A stretch of 64,000 nt of DNA from Comamonas odontotermitis (GTDB taxonomy: Bacteria > Pseudomonadota > Gammaproteobacteria > Burkholderiales > Burkholderiaceae_C), in contig NZ_CP083451.1 of the NCBI RefSeq assembly GCF_020080045.1, forward strand, positions 2,901,001 through 2,965,000. The letters run 5' to 3'. The notes under the pieces were generated by a model that saw nothing but the letters and a program-made list of their open reading frames with translations, was not told where the DNA came from and made no database searches. The stretch's first letter is position 1; each line of letters starts with the position of its first letter. This document shows, piece after piece, positions 60,826 to 64,000 of this stretch. The translations under genes and the position numbers were made by a program.

Positions 60826-62931
60826 ATGTTCACCACCGCTTTTCTTGACATCCCCGCACTGCAAAGCGCCAATGGTGAAGTGCAGTTGCCCGGCTCCAAA
60901 AGCATCTCCAACCGCGTGCTGCTGCTCGCTGCGCTGAGCCAGGGCACCACCACCATCCACGACCTGCTCGACTCCGATGACACCCAGGTCATGCTCAAAG
61001 CCCTGGAGCAACTGGGTTGCGCCGTGGTGCGCAGCACCGATCCGGCGCACCTCAACAGCTACCACGTCACCGGCCTGGGTGGTCATCTGGCACCCGCGAC
61101 GGCAGCACGCACGCTGCAGCTCTTCCTCGGCAACGCTGGCACCGCCATGCGCCCACTGACGGCTGCGCTGGCACTCCTGGGCGGCAATTTCGAGATGAGC
61201 GGCGTCGCCCGCATGCACGAGCGCCCGATTGGCGACCTGGTCGACGCACTGCGCCAGCTCGGCTGCAGAATCGACTACCTGGGCAACGAAGGCTACCCGC
61301 CACTGCGCATTCACCCGGTGACAACAGCCCAGTTGCACCTGCAGGCGCCCATTCCTGTGCGAGGCGATGTATCCAGCCAGTTCCTGACAGCCCTGCTGAT
61401 GGCGCTTCCGCTGGTGGCGCGCCAGCAGGATGTGACCATCGAAGTGGTGGGAGAGCTGATCTCCAAGCCCTACATCCACATCACGCTTGAGTTGCTCCAG
61501 CGTTTCGGCATTGCTGTCAAAAATGATAGCTGGCAGCGCTTTACCATTCCCGCAGGTAGCCATTATCAGTCGCCACGCGAGATCCATGTGGAGGCCGATG
61601 CCTCGTCGGCCAGCTACTTCATCGCGCTGGGCGCCATCGCCGCAGGCAAGAGCAGCAAGCCCGGCCCCAACAACTCCACCATCCATATCGACCGCAGCGT
61701 CAAGGTGCTGGGCGTGGGTGCCCAATCGATCCAGGGTGACATCCGCTTTGTCGATGCCGCGCGTGCCATGGGTGCAGCCATTACCAGCGGCCCCAACTGG
61801 CTGGAAATTCGCCGGGGCACCTGGCCATTGCAGGCCATCGACATGGACTGCAACCACATTCCCGATGCTGCCATGACCCTGGCGGCCATGGCGCTGTATG
61901 CCAACGGCACCACCACCTTGCGCAATATTGCCAGCTGGCGCGTGAAGGAAACCGACCGCCTGGCCGCCATGGCCACCGAGCTGCGCAAGCTCGGCGCCAC
62001 CGTCGAGGAAGGCGCCGACTACATCAGTATCACACCGCCCGCGAATCGCGAAGCCTGGAAGCCCGCCAGCATCCACACCTATGACGACCACCGCGTTGCC
62101 ATGTGCTTCTCGCTCGCAGCCTTCAACCCGGCGGGCGTGTCAGTACGCATTGAAGACCCCAAGTGCGTGGCCAAGACCTTTCCGAGCTATTTCGAAGCAC
62201 TGTTTTCTGCCGTGCGCCCCGTGCCCGGCAGCGTGCCCGTGATCTGTGTGGATGGCCCCACCGCCTCGGGCAAGGGCACTGTGGCATCTGCCGTGGCTGC
62301 CGCACTGGGCTACCACCTGCTCGACTCGGGCGCGCTCTACCGCATCACCGGCCTGGCTGCCACGCGCGCGGGCATCCCCATCGATGCCGACCACGCCGGC
62401 CAGATCGCTGCGCTGATTGCCCAGCTGGACATCACCTTCACATCTGACCAGCGCGTGCTGCTCGATGGCGAAGACATCAGTCTGGCCATCCGCTCCGAAG
62501 AGGCTGGCATGAACGCGTCACTCGTCTCCGCCCTGCCCGCCGTGCGCCAGGCACTGGTACAGATGCAGCACGATTTTCGGCAGCTGCCCGGCCTTGTGGC
62601 CGACGGCCGCGACATGGGAACCGTGATTTTCCCCCTCGCCCCACTCAAGGTCTACCTGACGGCGAGCGCCGCCCAGCGCGCGCAGCGCCGTCATAAACAG
62701 TTGATAGAAAAAGGAATACCGGCTACAATAGCCGACCTTCGTGCTGACCTTGAGGCGCGCGATGCGCGCGACATGAACCGCGCCACCGCCCCGCTGCAAG
62801 CTGCACAAGATGCTCTCCTGCTCGACAACTCCGACATCACGGTTGAAGAAGCCGTGGCCCAGGTGCTGGCGTGGTGGGAAAAGCGCCAACCGTTTGCCGC
62901 AATGGCGGCCCACTCCCAGGCCAGCGCCTGA
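60826..62931 (+). CDS. aroA-cmk: Fused EPSP synthase / cytidylate kinase
   Basis: One 701-residue chain joins two enzymes. Residues 1 to about 462 are 3-phosphoshikimate 1-carboxyvinyltransferase: [33 protein letters not shown], the [14 protein letters not shown] loop and [12 protein letters not shown]. Residues about 470-690 are cytidylate kinase: [14 protein letters not shown] (P-loop, 476-485), [13 protein letters not shown] and [15 protein letters not shown]. In most bacteria the genes are adjacent; here the join is a short VRPVPGSVP linker. The kinase half ends 189 bp before rpsA. Confidence 0.95.
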   Translation: MFTTAFLDIPALQSANGEVQLPGSKSISNRVLLLAALSQGTTTIHDLLDSDDTQVMLKALEQLGCAVVRSTDPAHLNSYHVTGLGGHLAPATAARTLQLFLGNAGTAMRPLTAALALLGGNFEMSGVARMHERPIGDLVDALRQLGCRIDYLGNEGYPPLRIHPVTTAQLHLQAPIPVRGDVSSQFLTALLMALPLVARQQDVTIEVVGELISKPYIHITLELLQRFGIAVKNDSWQRFTIPAGSHYQSPREIHVEADASSASYFIALGAIAAGKSSKPGPNNSTIHIDRSVKVLGVGAQSIQGDIRFVDAARAMGAAITSGPNWLEIRRGTWPLQAIDMDCNHIPDAAMTLAAMALYANGTTTLRNIASWRVKETDRLAAMATELRKLGATVEEGADYISITPPANREAWKPASIHTYDDHRVAMCFSLAAFNPAGVSVRIEDPKCVAKTFPSYFEALFSAVRPVPGSVPVICVDGPTASGKGTVASAVAAALGYHLLDSGALYRITGLAATRAGIPIDADHAGQIAALIAQLDITFTSDQRVLLDGEDISLAIRSEEAGMNASLVSALPAVRQALVQMQHDFRQLPGLVADGRDMGTVIFPLAPLKVYLTASAAQRAQRRHKQLIEKGIPATIADLRADLEARDARDMNRATAPLQAAQDALLLDNSDITVEEAVAQVLAWWEKRQPFAAMAAHSQASA
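62701..62729 (+). promoter_or_regulatory. Strong sigma-70-like promoter inside the cmk half
   Basis: TTGATA (62701-62706), a 17-bp spacer and TACAAT (62724-62729) match the sigma-70 consensus at ten of twelve positions with ideal spacing. It lies about 390 bp upstream of rpsA within coding sequence. In E. coli rpsA is also partly driven from within or near cmk, which supports a real role. Confidence 0.65.
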
Positions 62932-63120
62932 TAGTGTGTTTTTTGCCCTGATGCAGGCGGTTTGCAAGGCCCCGGTCGCCTTCCACTGGTGCGTTCCATA
63001 CCGCCATGGGTAGCCGGGTTGTTTAACTTTTAACCTGCGGAACCTCCGCAACCTGCATAGCCAGCCTTAAAAACGATAGCAATAGTGCTAACGGAAACCT
63101 GACTATGTCTAAGGAAACAC

Positions 63121-64000
63121 ATGTCTGAATCTTTTGCCGCCCTTTTTGAAGAGTCGTTGACACGCACCGAAATGCGTCCTGGCGAAGTCATCACCGCTGA
63201 AGTCGTGCGCGTTGAGCACAACTTTGTCGTGGTGAACGCCGGCTTGAAGTCGGAAGCCTATGTGCCAATCGACGAATTCAAGAACGACCAGGGCGAAATC
63301 GAAGTCCAAGTGGGTGACTTCGTGTCCGTGGCCATCGGCTCCATCGAAAACGGCTACGGCGACACCATCCTGTCGCGCGATACCGCCAAGCGTCTGGCCT
63401 CGTGGCTGTCGCTGGAAAAGGCGCTGGAATCGGGCGAATTCGTGACCGGTACCACCTCCGGCAAGGTCAAGGGCGGTCTGACCGTTCTGGTCAACGGCAT
63501 CCGCGCATTCCTGCCCGGTTCGCTGATCGACACCCGTCCTATCAAGGATCTGACCCCTTACGAAAACAAGACCCTGGAATTCAAGGTCATCAAGCTCGAC
63601 CGCAAGCGCAACAACGTGGTGCTGAGCCGCCGCGCTGTGGTGGAAGCCTCGATGGGCGAAGAGCGCGCCAAGCTGATGGAAACCCTGAAGGAAGGCTCCA
63701 TCGTTCAAGGCGTGGTCAAGAACATCACCGAATACGGTGCGTTCGTGGATCTGGGCGGCATCGACGGCCTGCTGCACATCACCGACATGGCATGGCGCCG
63801 CGTGCGTCACCCATCCGAAGTGGTGACCGCTGGCCAGGAAATCACCGCCAAGATCCTGAAGTTCGACACCGAGAAGAACCGCGTGTCCCTGGGTCTGAAG
63901 CAAATGGGCGACGATCCATGGCTGGGCGTGTCGCGCCGCTACCCATCGAGCACCCGTCTGTTCGGCAAGGTCACCAACATTGCCGACTACGGCGCGTTCG
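63121..64000 (+). CDS. rpsA: 30S ribosomal protein S1, N-terminal part (cut by window edge)
   Basis: The visible 293 residues start [21 protein letters not shown] and contain S1 repeats one ([19 protein letters not shown]), two ([20 protein letters not shown]) and three ([31 protein letters not shown]), with the fourth begun at the window edge. S1 brings mRNA to the ribosome. AAGGAAACAC precedes the ATG. The leader from 62932 holds another AT-rich patch (AAAAACGATAGCAATAG) that only faintly resembles the dispersed repeat. Confidence 0.97.
   Translation, partial: MSESFAALFEESLTRTEMRPGEVITAEVVRVEHNFVVVNAGLKSEAYVPIDEFKNDQGEIEVQVGDFVSVAIGSIENGYGDTILSRDTAKRLASWLSLEKALESGEFVTGTTSGKVKGGLTVLVNGIRAFLPGSLIDTRPIKDLTPYENKTLEFKVIKLDRKRNNVVLSRRAVVEASMGEERAKLMETLKEGSIVQGVVKNITEYGAFVDLGGIDGLLHITDMAWRRVRHPSEVVTAGQEITAKILKFDTEKNRVSLGLKQMGDDPWLGVSRRYPSSTRLFGKVTNIADYGAF

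Noticed and set aside
61523..61572. Sequence inside aroA resembling the dispersed repeat (AAAAATGATAGCTGG...GCGC)
   Set aside because: The encoded [11 protein letters not shown] segment is conserved in EPSP synthases of betaproteobacteria, so the likeness is explained by the protein; the second palindrome arm is absent.

Overview
The window looks like a chromosome segment of a Comamonadaceae-type betaproteobacterium (Comamonas, Acidovorax or Delftia relatives). The basis is the high-GC coding style, the clusters exbB-exbD-lpxK-Trm112-kdsB-adk and gyrA-serC-pheA-tyrA-aroA/cmk-rpsA, a fused aroA-cmk gene, a Bug/TctC-type binding protein and a tmRNA tag ANDERFALAA. No rRNA or tRNA gene was seen. 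The only structural RNA identified with certainty is ssrA.

Layout. 0-9.7 kb: an aldo/keto reductase/LysR pair, sodB, xseA, then a cell-envelope and nucleotide block (exbB, exbD, lpxK, Trm112-like, kdsB, adk). 10-14.6 kb: one 1514-residue secreted protein with nine near-identical DUF11-like repeats and a C-terminal sorting-type tail, preceded by a very AT-rich non-coding stretch. 15.4-25.5 kb: asparaginase and a VOC protein, lexA with its own SOS box, two enoyl-CoA hydratase-family genes around a tripartite-tricarboxylate binding protein, a thioesterase, a flavodoxin-like protein, a beta-helix repeat protein, and small membrane or small hypothetical proteins. One of these, of 49 residues with a strong Shine-Dalgarno sequence, is easily missed.

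25.7-37.5 kb: a ten-gene minus-strand catabolic and uptake locus. It holds a KstD-like flavoprotein, an SDR, a branched-chain-type ABC transporter with a fused permease-ATPase, a metallo-beta-lactamase-fold protein with a degraded metal motif, an MFS transporter, an Old Yellow Enzyme homologue and a duplicated EthD-like protein. It is divergent from an IclR regulator. A 170-185 bp MITE-like element splits it. The substrate is unknown; the enzyme set fits oxidation and desaturation of an alicyclic ring. 38.4-42.2 kb: a SnoaL-like protein, TetR, a siderophore-interacting reductase, AraC and a TauE/SafE exporter.

42.3-51.8 kb: an accessory region that looks like a decayed integrative element at the 3' end of ssrA: a P4-type integrase next to the tmRNA gene, a truncated primase, a YqaJ recombinase remnant, a possible recombination-directionality-factor-like protein, and two IS3-family insertion sequences. 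The 570 bp between the exporter and the first IS carries three successive hairpin-plus-terminator units that may encode small RNAs, one with a strongly CU-rich (anti-Shine-Dalgarno-like) loop. 51.8-64 kb: ssrA, gph, ubiG, an OmpA-family gene, gyrA and the serine/aromatic amino acid cluster, running into rpsA, which is cut by the window end.

The most unusual sequence-level signal is a dispersed, about 50-60 bp palindromic repeat (about eight copies, all outside the catabolic locus and the island). Copies sit directly in front of xseA and serC, where the repeat's own AGAGG appears to be the ribosome-binding site. Another copy supplies the start codon and N-terminus of the VOC gene, and another looks like the terminator of the large surface-protein gene.
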